A stretch of DNA of 64,000 nt from positions 431,215-495,214 of the forward strand of contig NZ_FOSS01000003.1 of assembly GCF_900114355.1 (NCBI RefSeq), in the 5' to 3' direction. The position numbers were made by a program, and so were the translations under genes. Shown piece after piece: positions 18,738-26,900 of the stretch. Each line of letters opens with the position of its first letter. The stretch's first letter is position 1. The DNA comes from Lysobacter sp. cf310. Lineage in GTDB: Bacteria > Pseudomonadota > Gammaproteobacteria > Xanthomonadales > Xanthomonadaceae. The notes under the pieces were generated by a model. It ran no database searches, was not told the origin of the DNA, and saw only the letters and a list, made by a program, of their open reading frames with translations.

Positions 18738-20080
18738 CGCCCTGCCCCCGCCTGTGCCCCGGCGGCGTGGTCCAACATCCAGCGGCGCTTCTGCAGAATC
18801 TTGTCGGTGCGGCGGTCGAGCTCGGCCGCGGCCTCGTCCACGCTGAGACGGCGATTGGCCAGTTGCTCGCCGACCAGCTTGATCTCCATCGCGATGCGCT
18901 CCCACTCCGGCACCTTCGGCGTGGGCCGCGCGCGTTCGAGCTGGTCGCGATAGGCGCGCGCATACGGGTCGGCCGTCAGAGCCGGCGCGTTCCAGGCGCT
19001 GCGACGCGGCGGCAGGTTACCGGTCAGCCCGTGGAAACGAATCTGGGTATCGGCGCGCGACAGGTATTCGACCAGCTTCCAGGCCGCGTCCTGGCGCTTG
19101 GAGCCGCGGAACACCACGAAGCTGGCACCGCCGGCCACCGAAGCGCCGGGGCCGTGCTCGCCGGGCAGCGGCATGGTCATCCAGTCGCCCTGCACCTGCG
19201 CCGGCAGACGCTTGCGGAACTCGGCGATGTTCCAGGGGCCGTTGACGTAGTAGCTGAAGTAACCGCGCCCGAACTCGTTCCAGACGTTGGCGACCTGGGT
19301 GTTGGTGAGCAGCGGCGCCCAGCGCTGGTCGAACATTTCGCGATAGAAACCCAGCGCGCGCTTGAAGCCCGGGCTGCGGAAATTGCCGTAGCGCCCGCCG
19401 TCGCGCAGCAGCGGGTCGGGCGACTGGATGCCCAGGTTGAGCAGCGGCTCGGGTTCGTTCAACGGCAGCAGGATCGCGTAACGATCGGGCCCGACCTCGC
19501 GCTTGATCGCCGCCATCGCCTGACGCCACTCGTCCCAGGTCTGCGGCGGCGTCTTGATGCCCGCGCGCTGCGCGATGTCGCGACGGTAGAACGGCAGCCG
19601 CGTCTCCACGTACCACGGCACCGCGTACACCTGGCCGCCGATCACGCCGCTGTCCCAGGCGCCGGGAAAATAGTCCTGCGCCGCCAGCGACGGCGTCGCC
19701 GCGATGCGCGCATCCAGCGGCGTCAAGGCGTTCAACAGCGCGAACTCGGGGATCCAGGTATTGCCGATCGCGCACACGTCCGGCAGCGAATCGCCGGCGA
19801 ACGCGGTCAGCAGCTTCTCGTGCGCGGAGGTGATGGGCAGTTGCTGGAGCTCGACCCGGAGGCCCGGATTAAGGCGCTCGAATTCCGGGATCAGCTGGGC
19901 GACGATCTCGCCCTCGTAGCCCATGGCCCAGAGGCGCACCACCTGGCGGCGGTCGTCCTGACGCGTGCAGGCGGCGGCAAGCAGGCAGACCAGCAACACC
20001 AACCAAGCCACGGCACCGGCGCGCGCACGCGACGCGCTGGCACTGCGCGGGCGATCGGGGGAGGCGGACGCGATAGGCAT
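18734..20080 (-). CDS. Sugar-binding lipoprotein of the ABC importer (family 1 solute-binding protein)
   Basis: A 448-residue extracytoplasmic solute-binding protein. The N-terminus carries an Arg-rich n-region, the hydrophobic stretch GAVAWLVLLVCLLAAAC and a lipobox Cys about residue 38, so it is a lipoprotein, which is uncommon for the periplasmic maltose-binding class of Gram-negative bacteria. Family 1 signatures: VVRLWAMGYEGEIVAQLIPE at the start of the mature domain, LPDVCAIGNTWIPEFA, YAVPWYVETRLPFYRRDIAQ, and YVNGPWNIAEFRKRLP. The GH144 gene ends 10 bp upstream and the permease begins inside the stop codon, so it is mid-operon. Ligand inferred as beta-1,2-gluco-oligosaccharide from context only. 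Confidence 0.9.
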   Translation of the reverse strand: MPIASASPDRPRSASASRARAGAVAWLVLLVCLLAAACTRQDDRRQVVRLWAMGYEGEIVAQLIPEFERLNPGLRVELQQLPITSAHEKLLTAFAGDSLPDVCAIGNTWIPEFALLNALTPLDARIAATPSLAAQDYFPGAWDSGVIGGQVYAVPWYVETRLPFYRRDIAQRAGIKTPPQTWDEWRQAMAAIKREVGPDRYAILLPLNEPEPLLNLGIQSPDPLLRDGGRYGNFRSPGFKRALGFYREMFDQRWAPLLTNTQVANVWNEFGRGYFSYYVNGPWNIAEFRKRLPAQVQGDWMTMPLPGEHGPGASVAGGASFVVFRGSKRQDAAWKLVEYLSRADTQIRFHGLTGNLPPRRSAWNAPALTADPYARAYRDQLERARPTPKVPEWERIAMEIKLVGEQLANRRLSVDEAAAELDRRTDKILQKRRWMLDHAAGAQAGAGR

Positions 20081-20090
20081 AAGCCGCAGC

Positions 20091-21731
20091 TTAGTCCGGC
20101 TGCTGCTTGGGCGCCTGGGCCTCGTTGGCGCGGCCCGCGCGCGACTCCGCCTCGCCCAGTGCGCGCGCGGTCGCGGCGTCCTTCTCGGCCTTGGTCTGCG
20201 GCTTGGGCGTGGTCTCGGGCAGCGCCTCCTTGCCGTCGGCCTGGACCTTCGGCGGTTCCAGCCAGCCGCCCTTGAAGCCAGCGCGTTCCAGGCCGGAGCG
20301 GATGTAGGGATTGCGCTTCATCACGTTCCAGACGAAGTCGTTGCGGTAGTTGGCGATCATGGCCAGGATCGGGCCCTGATCGATGCCGATGTAGTCGCTG
20401 GCCACCCAGCCCTGGTTCGGCACCACGCGCCCGGTCTTGAGCGGGATGTCGTACTTGAAGCTGGGATTGAACGAATCCAGGAAACCGTAGCTGGAGTACA
20501 GGAACTCGCCATAGCGCTCGTGCATGGCCACGGTGCTGGGAATCACGATCTCCGGCGCGAACGGCAGCGAGGCGATCGCCGCGGTCGGGGCGATGGTGCC
20601 GTCGTCGAAGTTCTCGCGCAGGCCGGCGCCGCGCGCCGAGTAGTGGCGGAACTGGCGCTGCTCGCCGCGGTATTCCTGCAGGGTCTGCTGCGGACCGTCG
20701 CTGGCGGTCAGGCCCCAGACTTCCGGGCCGTAGTCCTCCCACTTCATCGGGTTGGCGATGGCGTAGGCGCGCTGAGCGTAGGCGGCGCGGCGGCTGTTCT
20801 CGAAATAATCGATGCCGCGCTCGCGCATGTAGTCGTCCTGGATGCCGCGGAAATCGATCCAGACGTGGCTGTACTGGTGCCCGAACAAGGGACCGAACGC
20901 GAGGAACTCCTCGCCCTGGTACACGCCCCAGACGTCGTTGTAGGTGCGCGTCCAGACCGTCCACGCGTCCGGGCTGACCGGATGGCTGGGCGAACCCAAT
21001 GCCAGCACATACAGCAGCATGGCCTCGTTGTAGCCGGTCCAGTCGTGCTTGATGAAGCCGCTCTCCGGGAACCAGCCCATCGACACCAGCGGCTTGTTCT
21101 TCTGCAGCCAAGTCCAGTCGACGCGGCGGTACAGCGTGTCGGCGATGTCGCGGATCTCCTTCTCGCGCGCGTCGTCGCGGTCGTAGTAGGACTGCGAGAA
21201 CAGCACGCCCATCATCAGCAGCGCGGTGTCCACGCTCGACAGCTCGACCCAGCTGTCGTAGCGCTGGCCCTTCTGCATGTCGAGGAAGTGATAGTAGAAG
21301 CCGTTGTAACTGCCCTTACCGGTCTTCTGCGGGCCCGAGGGCAAGTCGCGGAAGAACTTCAGCGTCAGCAAGGTGCGGTCCACCGCCTGGCTGCGGCTGA
21401 CCCAGCCGTTCTCGACCCCGATCGGGTACGCGGTCAGCGCATAGCCCACCGAGGCGATGCTGGCGAAAGGACGCGAGGGGAAGCGGTCGGGCGTGAGCCC
21501 GTTCTGCTCGTTGGTGGTGTCCCAGAAGAACTGGAAAGTGCGCTTTTCGATGTCGCGAAACAGCGGCGGCAGCTCCATCTTGGTCGCCTTGAGCGGCTCG
21601 ACCTCGACGGGGCCCGCGGGCGCGATCGGATACGTCTGGGTTTCCTGACGCTGGCAACCCGCAAAGAAGGTCAGCGATGCCACCAGCAGCATCGTGATCA
21701 GGGAGCGCGGGACGGAAGCGGCTGACGGCAT
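20091..21731 (-). CDS. GH144-type endo-beta-1,2-glucanase lipoprotein
   Basis: A 546-residue lipoprotein (signal ITMLLVASLTFFAGC) with the glycoamylase (PF10091) (alpha/alpha)6-barrel fold. Several segments match the GH144 family as I remember it: FRDIEKRTFQFFWDTTNEQN, SIASVGYALTAYPIGVENGW, WFPESGFIKHDWTGYNEAML, HQYSHVWIDFRG and SYGFLDSFN. Characterised GH144 members are endo-beta-1,2-glucanases that cut linear beta-1,2-glucan, with sophorose-type products. The C-terminus has a 45-residue Lys/Ala/Glu-rich extension outside the barrel. Being the first enzyme after the TonB receptor gene, it probably processes glucan in the periplasm or on the cell surface. A glucoamylase annotation by homology would be misleading. 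Confidence 0.82.
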   Translation of the reverse strand: MPSAASVPRSLITMLLVASLTFFAGCQRQETQTYPIAPAGPVEVEPLKATKMELPPLFRDIEKRTFQFFWDTTNEQNGLTPDRFPSRPFASIASVGYALTAYPIGVENGWVSRSQAVDRTLLTLKFFRDLPSGPQKTGKGSYNGFYYHFLDMQKGQRYDSWVELSSVDTALLMMGVLFSQSYYDRDDAREKEIRDIADTLYRRVDWTWLQKNKPLVSMGWFPESGFIKHDWTGYNEAMLLYVLALGSPSHPVSPDAWTVWTRTYNDVWGVYQGEEFLAFGPLFGHQYSHVWIDFRGIQDDYMRERGIDYFENSRRAAYAQRAYAIANPMKWEDYGPEVWGLTASDGPQQTLQEYRGEQRQFRHYSARGAGLRENFDDGTIAPTAAIASLPFAPEIVIPSTVAMHERYGEFLYSSYGFLDSFNPSFKYDIPLKTGRVVPNQGWVASDYIGIDQGPILAMIANYRNDFVWNVMKRNPYIRSGLERAGFKGGWLEPPKVQADGKEALPETTPKPQTKAEKDAATARALGEAESRAGRANEAQAPKQQPD

Positions 21732-21843
21732 GAAACGGTGGCCTGTGATGACGGGGGCGACCGAAAGGCGGCCGCGAATGGGGGTGTGGGGGTGTAGCGT
21801 CGCACCGCCTGCCGCCCGGTTAGGGGCGGCAGGCGGACGGGGG

Positions 21844-24800
21844 TTACCAGCTGAAGCCTAGCGAGAGCTTGAAAGTACGGGTTGGGTTGGTGATGTTGTC
21901 GTTGCTGCGTTCGCCGAAGTTATTGCTTTCCACGCCGTTAACGCCACGGAAGGTATTGAAATCGGTCCAGTTGCGAGCGTTGGTCACGTTCAGGACATCA
22001 GCGCGGACCCGCAGCTTCACGTCAGTACCGGTATCCCACTCCTTCTGCACGGCCAGATCCCACTGGAAGAAATCGGCATCGTCGAAGTAGCCCGCTTCGA
22101 AAGTGCCGTGGGCGCAGCCGTCCTGTCCCGGGTTGGTCGGTGCAAGGCAATTCAGCACGTCCTTGGCGATAGGGCTTGCGACGGTGACCTTGGTCGAGAA
22201 GGTCAGTCCCCAGCGACTGAAGATGCCTGTGCCGACAAAGCGATGCTTGGACACGCCGATCGACCGCACCCACGGCGCATCACCCAGATTCGGATAGTCG
22301 AACACGTAGTGCTCGTCGTTGTTGGCAGCATTGCTGCGGTTTTCCTCGCCGTCGGTGTAGGTATACGCGAGGGTAACGCCCCAGGGCGACTCTTGTGTGT
22401 ACGGTTTCTCTGCCGACAAGAGCAGCTGATTCATCCGAGTCTCAACGCCATTGCTGGCGATAATCAAAGAACCGAACCCGGGAATACGCTCACCGAACGG
22501 AGCGCCGCCGAAGGTACGGCCCGGACCATAGAAGCTGCCGTCCGGGTACCGGTTTCCGAGGCTGAAGATGATGCCGTCGTGGCTGCGCACATGCGCCACC
22601 GCCACCGAGGTGTTCCAGTCCTGGTTGAACACGGCGATGGTATTGCGCATGCCCAGACTGAACTGATCGGAATACGGCACCTTGATGTCGTTTTTGATCA
22701 GGTTGACCTCGGAGCCCAGGTTGGGATTGGCAGCCACCAAGGCATACAACTCTTGCGGGTTGTAGTACTTCGGATCCCAATTGAAGCAGGTCGTATTGTT
22801 GACCGTGCACGGATCACCGGCGACGTTGAACTGGAGGTTGTATGACGGGAACGTGCTCTTGGATTGCTCCAGCGCGATGTAGTCGAACAGGTTGCGGTCG
22901 TAAGCGCGCCCGGCGCCACCGAAGATCACGTGACGCTGATCCGCGAACAAGTCATAGGAGAAGCCCAGACGCGGTTGCCAAGCGTCTTTGAACGCCTTGC
23001 GATTGTTGCCGGTGCTGATGTAATCCTCGATGTTGTAGCCAGGATTTCCGGTATGGATGTTCGACCAGGAACGCAGCGCCGTGACCAGATTGGCCGGGGT
23101 TACGTAGTCCTCATAACCGGGCGAAACTTCGTAGTCGTAGCGCAGACCCAAGTTGAGGGTCAGCTTGTCGTTGACCTGCCAGTCGTCCTGGAAATAGATA
23201 CCGTACTGTTTGTTGGTCGACTGGATATCACGATCGCCAACACCTGAGAGCGGCGCGCCGAAGCGAACCTGGAACGGCTGGAAGGTGGATAGCGATGTTC
23301 GGCCCGCGTCGATGTTCGCCGGGAGATTGACGCCGAACTGAGGGTTGTAAGGCTGCTGTTCAAAGGCGTTGACTTCGATCGACTTGTACTTAAAGCCCAT
23401 CTTCATCGTGTGACCTTCGAGGCCGCTGAAGGTCAAATCGTTTTGGAAGCCCCACCCCTTCTGGCCTTTGTCCTGGTAGTCCTGACCGCCGCCGACATTG
23501 AGAATGGTGGCGCGGTTTCGACTCAGGATATTGATGCCGTTCGCCAGCGTGATCGCACGCGGATTGAACGTGTCATCCTCATAGGTCAAGTGGGCATCGT
23601 TCAACCAGTTAATGCCGCTCCACTGATAACGCAAGTCGATACGCGTGCTGTCGTTGTTGTTGGTCTTGCCGTAGCTCTGCGTGTTGCGGTCGCCGATATC
23701 TTTGATCTCGGACTCCTCACGCACCTTGCCGGACAGCTCGACCAGATGCGCGTCACCGGGTTGCCAGGTCAGCTTGCCGAACCACAAATCCTCCTTGAAG
23801 GGGATGGATGTCGGCCCAGTCAGGGCCAGGAGATCGGGCGTCAGGCTGTAACCGGGCTCGAGATTCGTTGCCGAAATCGTCCTGGGCTTCTCGAACTCCT
23901 TCGCTTCGTAAGTGAGGAAGAAGAACAAGCGATCTTGAATGATCGGCCCGCCAAACGCCGCACCGTACTGCGTCTCGCCCGAAGGGCTCTTTCTACCGGC
24001 CTTCTCTTCGGCAGGGGTCGGCGCGCGCCAGCTGGGCGTGGCGTACCGATCCCAGAAGAAATCGCCGTGGAACTCGTTGGTGCCCGACTTGGTCACCGCG
24101 GTCACCGCCGCGCTGCTGATCTGGTCGTACTCGGCTTTGTAGTTAGAGGTAATCACTTTGTATTCGCCGATCGCCAACTGCGGGAACGGATTGCCTTGGC
24201 TGCCCTGTTGACCTCCCAGTCCACCGCCCAACACGTAGCCCTTCTGACCGACACCATCAATGAAGACGTTGACGCCGTTCGAGGCCTGCGCGCCGCTACG
24301 CAACGAAGTTGATCCATCCGACTTGGTGTCGAACAGCATGCCCGGCACGATATCCGCGAACGCCAGGAAGTTACGCGACGTCTGCGGCAGCGCCTCGATC
24401 TGGCGCTGGGTGATGTAGGTGGCCACTTCCGAGGTCTTGGTCTCGAACACCGGCGCGGCGGTCACGGTCACCGCGTCGATGTTGGTCGCCTCGCCTGCGG
24501 GCGCGGTCTCGGCCACGCCTCCGGTCGACAGGTTCACGGTGGCTGTCTGACCGACCTGGACGGTGATGGTCTTGGAATTGGTCTGCCCGCCCGCGCTTAC
24601 GTCGATTCGGTAGGTACCCGGCGGCAGGCCGGCTACGGCATAACCGCCGTTGGCGGTGGACTGCACGCTACGGGTCAAACCGGTAGCGACATTGGTGGCG
24701 GTGACCTTCGCGTCGGTCGCCGGCGCCGAATCCACGGTCACTTGACCTCGGATGGTGGCGGCGGTGGACTGAGCGAAGGCGGCGGGGGCGGCCATCGCCA

Positions 24801-24870
24801 GGCAGCTGGCCAGGGCGCAGGCTAACAATCTCGGCGTGGGCCGACGGGTCGAGCGGTGATACGGCTTCAT
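21844..24870 (-). CDS. TonB-dependent receptor with carboxypeptidase-regulatory-like N-terminal domain
   Basis: A 1008-residue outer-membrane receptor. The start at 24870 follows GGAGAGAGGG and gives a signal peptide ending PAAFAQ. Next comes a beta-sandwich carboxypeptidase-regulatory-like domain (ATIRGQVTVDSAPATDAKVT, ANGGYAVAGLPPGTYRIDVS; about 35-115), and then the plug (about 130-260: TQRQIEALPQTSRNFLAFAD, GVNVFIDGVGQKGYVLGGGL). The barrel ends in the OMP-type C-terminus TFKLSLGFSW (terminal aromatic). The architecture is OAR-like/SusC-like, used for large oligosaccharides or peptides. The operator at 24908-24921 and the lacI gene upstream put it under LacI control. Its base composition is lower in GC than neighbouring genes. 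Probable cargo is the beta-1,2-glucan of the downstream genes. Confidence 0.9.
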   Translation of the reverse strand: MKPYHRSTRRPTPRLLACALASCLAMAAPAAFAQSTAATIRGQVTVDSAPATDAKVTATNVATGLTRSVQSTANGGYAVAGLPPGTYRIDVSAGGQTNSKTITVQVGQTATVNLSTGGVAETAPAGEATNIDAVTVTAAPVFETKTSEVATYITQRQIEALPQTSRNFLAFADIVPGMLFDTKSDGSTSLRSGAQASNGVNVFIDGVGQKGYVLGGGLGGQQGSQGNPFPQLAIGEYKVITSNYKAEYDQISSAAVTAVTKSGTNEFHGDFFWDRYATPSWRAPTPAEEKAGRKSPSGETQYGAAFGGPIIQDRLFFFLTYEAKEFEKPRTISATNLEPGYSLTPDLLALTGPTSIPFKEDLWFGKLTWQPGDAHLVELSGKVREESEIKDIGDRNTQSYGKTNNNDSTRIDLRYQWSGINWLNDAHLTYEDDTFNPRAITLANGINILSRNRATILNVGGGQDYQDKGQKGWGFQNDLTFSGLEGHTMKMGFKYKSIEVNAFEQQPYNPQFGVNLPANIDAGRTSLSTFQPFQVRFGAPLSGVGDRDIQSTNKQYGIYFQDDWQVNDKLTLNLGLRYDYEVSPGYEDYVTPANLVTALRSWSNIHTGNPGYNIEDYISTGNNRKAFKDAWQPRLGFSYDLFADQRHVIFGGAGRAYDRNLFDYIALEQSKSTFPSYNLQFNVAGDPCTVNNTTCFNWDPKYYNPQELYALVAANPNLGSEVNLIKNDIKVPYSDQFSLGMRNTIAVFNQDWNTSVAVAHVRSHDGIIFSLGNRYPDGSFYGPGRTFGGAPFGERIPGFGSLIIASNGVETRMNQLLLSAEKPYTQESPWGVTLAYTYTDGEENRSNAANNDEHYVFDYPNLGDAPWVRSIGVSKHRFVGTGIFSRWGLTFSTKVTVASPIAKDVLNCLAPTNPGQDGCAHGTFEAGYFDDADFFQWDLAVQKEWDTGTDVKLRVRADVLNVTNARNWTDFNTFRGVNGVESNNFGERSNDNITNPTRTFKLSLGFSW

Positions 24871-24907
24871 ATGCTTTCCCTCTCTCCAAGAAGCATTCGA
24901 GCTGAGT

Positions 24908-24921
24908 TGTAAACGGTTACA
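24908..24921. promoter_or_regulatory. LacI-family operator upstream of the TonB receptor gene
   Basis: TGTAAACGGTTACA is a 14-bp near-perfect palindrome with the central CG characteristic of LacI/GalR operators. It lies 38 bp upstream of the receptor start codon, where it could overlap the promoter. Its left half (TGTAAACG) is identical to that of the site upstream of lacI, which supports one regulator for both. Confidence 0.75.
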
Positions 24922-24951
24922 TCGCAACGCAAAAAAAGGTCGATCAGGCGC

Positions 24952-25971
24952 TTAGCTGCGCTTGCTCTCCACGGATGCACTGGAGGCGCGCACGATCAGT
25001 TCCGGGCGCAAGGCCGCGCGGCCTTCGTCCGGCAAGGCTTCGCCGGCGATCTGGATCAACAGCAGCCGCGCGGCGCGCGCGCCGAGTTCGGCGATGTTGA
25101 CCCGCATGGTGGTCAAGGTCGGGTGCACGTAGCGCGCCAACGGGATGTCGTCGAAGCCGGCCAGCGCGATCTCGCCCGGCACGTCCACCCCGCCCTGCGC
25201 GAACACGAACAGGCAGCCCAGCGCCATCATGTCGTTGGCCGCGAACACCGCGTCCGGACGCTGTTTGGAGCCCAGAATTTCCAGGCCGGCCTGATGGCCC
25301 GAGGCCTCGTCGAAGTCGCCCGGCAGCACCCACTCCTCGGCGTCCGGCAGCAGGCGATGCAGCGCGTCGCGATAGCCGCGCAGGCGTTCGTGAGCGTCGA
25401 AGTTGTCGCTGGGGCCAGCGATGAAGGCGATGCGGCGGTGGCCGGAGGCGACCAGGTGCTCGACCATCGCCACGGCGCCGCCGTAGTTGTCCACGCCCAG
25501 CGAGATCACGCCCGCGGTCGCGTGTTGGGTATTGATCAGCACCGTCGGCAGGGTCGGCGCGAGTTCTTCGGCCAGCGGACCGGGCGCCGCCACGAAGGGC
25601 GACATCACCAGCAGGCCATCGACGCGACCGCGCATGGCGCGCAACGCGGCGCCCTGCTCTTCCGGATGGCCGTGGTAGCTGGAGACCAGCAGGTGCAGAC
25701 GGTGCTCGCGCGCGACCTGGTCGATGCCGCGCACCAGTTCGGAGAAGAACTCGCCGTGCAGGTCCGGCAGCACCACGCCCAGGGTCTGGGTGCGGCGGCT
25801 GCTGAGGCTGCGCGCGGCGGCGTGCGGGGTGTAACGCAGTTCGTTGGCGGCAGCCAGCACGCGGCGACGCACTTCCTCGGCCACGTTGCCGTGTCCGTTC
25901 AGTGCCCGCGATACGGTGGCCACGGAGACTTGGGCCACTCTCGCTACGTCTTTGATGGTTACGCTGGTCAC
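24952..25971 (-). CDS. LacI/GalR-family transcriptional repressor
   Basis: A 339-residue regulator. The N-terminal helix-turn-helix (VTIKDVARVAQVSVATVSRA, then LNGHG) and hinge (RYTPHAAARSLSSRRT) are canonical. The sugar-binding core has two periplasmic-binding-protein-like lobes (TLGVVLPDLHGEFFSELVRG, VDNYGGAVAMVEHLV, GHRRIAFIAGPSD, DAVFAANDMMALG). It should repress the adjacent receptor/GH144/ABC genes, be released by a sugar product of the locus, and repress itself, as judged from operators at 24908 and 26012. The receptor gene starts 82 bp downstream on the same strand, with its own operator. Confidence 0.95.
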   Translation of the reverse strand: MTSVTIKDVARVAQVSVATVSRALNGHGNVAEEVRRRVLAAANELRYTPHAAARSLSSRRTQTLGVVLPDLHGEFFSELVRGIDQVAREHRLHLLVSSYHGHPEEQGAALRAMRGRVDGLLVMSPFVAAPGPLAEELAPTLPTVLINTQHATAGVISLGVDNYGGAVAMVEHLVASGHRRIAFIAGPSDNFDAHERLRGYRDALHRLLPDAEEWVLPGDFDEASGHQAGLEILGSKQRPDAVFAANDMMALGCLFVFAQGGVDVPGEIALAGFDDIPLARYVHPTLTTMRVNIAELGARAARLLLIQIAGEALPDEGRAALRPELIVRASSASVESKRS

Positions 25972-26011
25972 GCCCTGAACCGCCCCTCCGCGGCTGGGAT
26001 GCGGGGCCGAC

Positions 26012-26025
26012 TGTAAACGTTTTCA
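26012..26025. promoter_or_regulatory. LacI-family operator upstream of lacI
   Basis: TGTAAACGTTTTCA matches the LacI/CcpA-type consensus TGNAANCGNTNNCA and lies 41 bp upstream of the lacI start codon. It fits negative autoregulation. Confidence 0.72.
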
Positions 26026-26133
26026 AACACGAGTGTAAAGTTCGTGTTATCCAAACCGGTCCCGGCGGCAAATCCTTGCAGGAACAAGAGACTTGGCCGG
26101 CCGCGCATGCTGCACTGCGGCATCATGCGGCGC

Positions 26134-26424
26134 TCAAACCTCCCCCGGCGCCCGCGCCTTGATCGCCAGCGCATGAATATCGGTGGTCATCATCTCGCCC
26201 AGCGCCGCGTACACCGCCCGATGCCGGGCGATCGGGTTGAGGCCGGCGAAGACCGCGCTGACGATCTCGACGTTGTAATGCCCTCGCCCGTCCTGGGCGC
26301 CGGCGTGGCCGGCGTGGCGGTGGCTGTCGTCGACCACGGACAGCGATTCGGGCGACAGCGCGGCTTCGAGGGCAGCGCGGATCGCGTCCACGCGTTGCTC
26401 GCGCGGCAGCGGGCCGGCGCTCAC
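26134..26424 (-). CDS. BolA-family protein
   Basis: A 96-residue class II KH-like protein. Signatures are [31 protein letters not shown] and [13 protein letters not shown]; the invariant His of IHAL is present. BolA proteins bind monothiol glutaredoxins with a shared [2Fe-2S] cluster and influence iron-sulfur trafficking and cell shape. Translation probably starts at GTG 26424, because this codon overlaps the stop of the upstream yciI-like gene (GTGA) and removes an Arg-rich extension. Whether this is BolA or IbaG cannot be fixed, so no symbol is given. Confidence 0.88.
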   Translation of the reverse strand: MSAGPLPREQRVDAIRAALEAALSPESLSVVDDSHRHAGHAGAQDGRGHYNVEIVSAVFAGLNPIARHRAVYAALGEMMTTDIHALAIKARAPGEV

Positions 26425-26720
26425 GGCAGTACCCGTTTGAACGGGCGCACGTCGACGCGGGTGTAGACGCCGGCGGCGACGTAGGGGTCGGCGTCGGCCC
26501 AGGCGCGCGCGTCTTCCAATGAATCGAACTCGGCCACGATCAGGCTGCCGCTGAAACCGGCCGGGCCGGGATCTTCGGCATCGATCGCCGGGCACGGGCC
26601 GGCCAGCATCAGACGGCCTTCGTCGCGCAAGGCGATCAGGCGAGCGAGGTGTTGCGGACGCGCCGCAAGACGTTGCGGCAGCACGTCGCTGCCGTCATAC
26701 CCTTCGATGAGATACCACAT
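26421..26720 (-). CDS. YciI-like protein
   Basis: A 99-residue ferredoxin-like (dimeric alpha+beta barrel) protein starting [10 protein letters not shown] at 26720. Typical features are the N-terminal beta strand, [20 protein letters not shown] (a conserved His within the HL pair), AGPCPA, and [20 protein letters not shown] followed by DPYVAAGVY. YciI proteins have a conserved His-Asp pair in an active-site-like pocket, but no firm reaction is known. It is translationally coupled with bolA (4-base overlap), a common pairing in proteobacteria. Confidence 0.88.
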   Translation of the reverse strand: MWYLIEGYDGSDVLPQRLAARPQHLARLIALRDEGRLMLAGPCPAIDAEDPGPAGFSGSLIVAEFDSLEDARAWADADPYVAAGVYTRVDVRPFKRVLP

Positions 26721-26900
26721 GTGATTCCGATCAACCTCCAAGCGTGATGCGGGGTTCTGGGTTCAGCAAATTGGGGGAAATCCCGATTGCATGAACACAG
26801 GGCGAGCGCGTCCTAATCGCTGCGTCCCGCACAGGGGAACGTGACAACCGGGACATCTTCATTCGGGCGGCGGCGCCGCCATCTACTCAGGAGGAGTGAC

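Noticed and set aside
19965-21725. 586-codon plus-strand frame opposite the GH144 gene
   Set aside because: No domain or start signal; the minus strand has lipobox and GH144 motifs.
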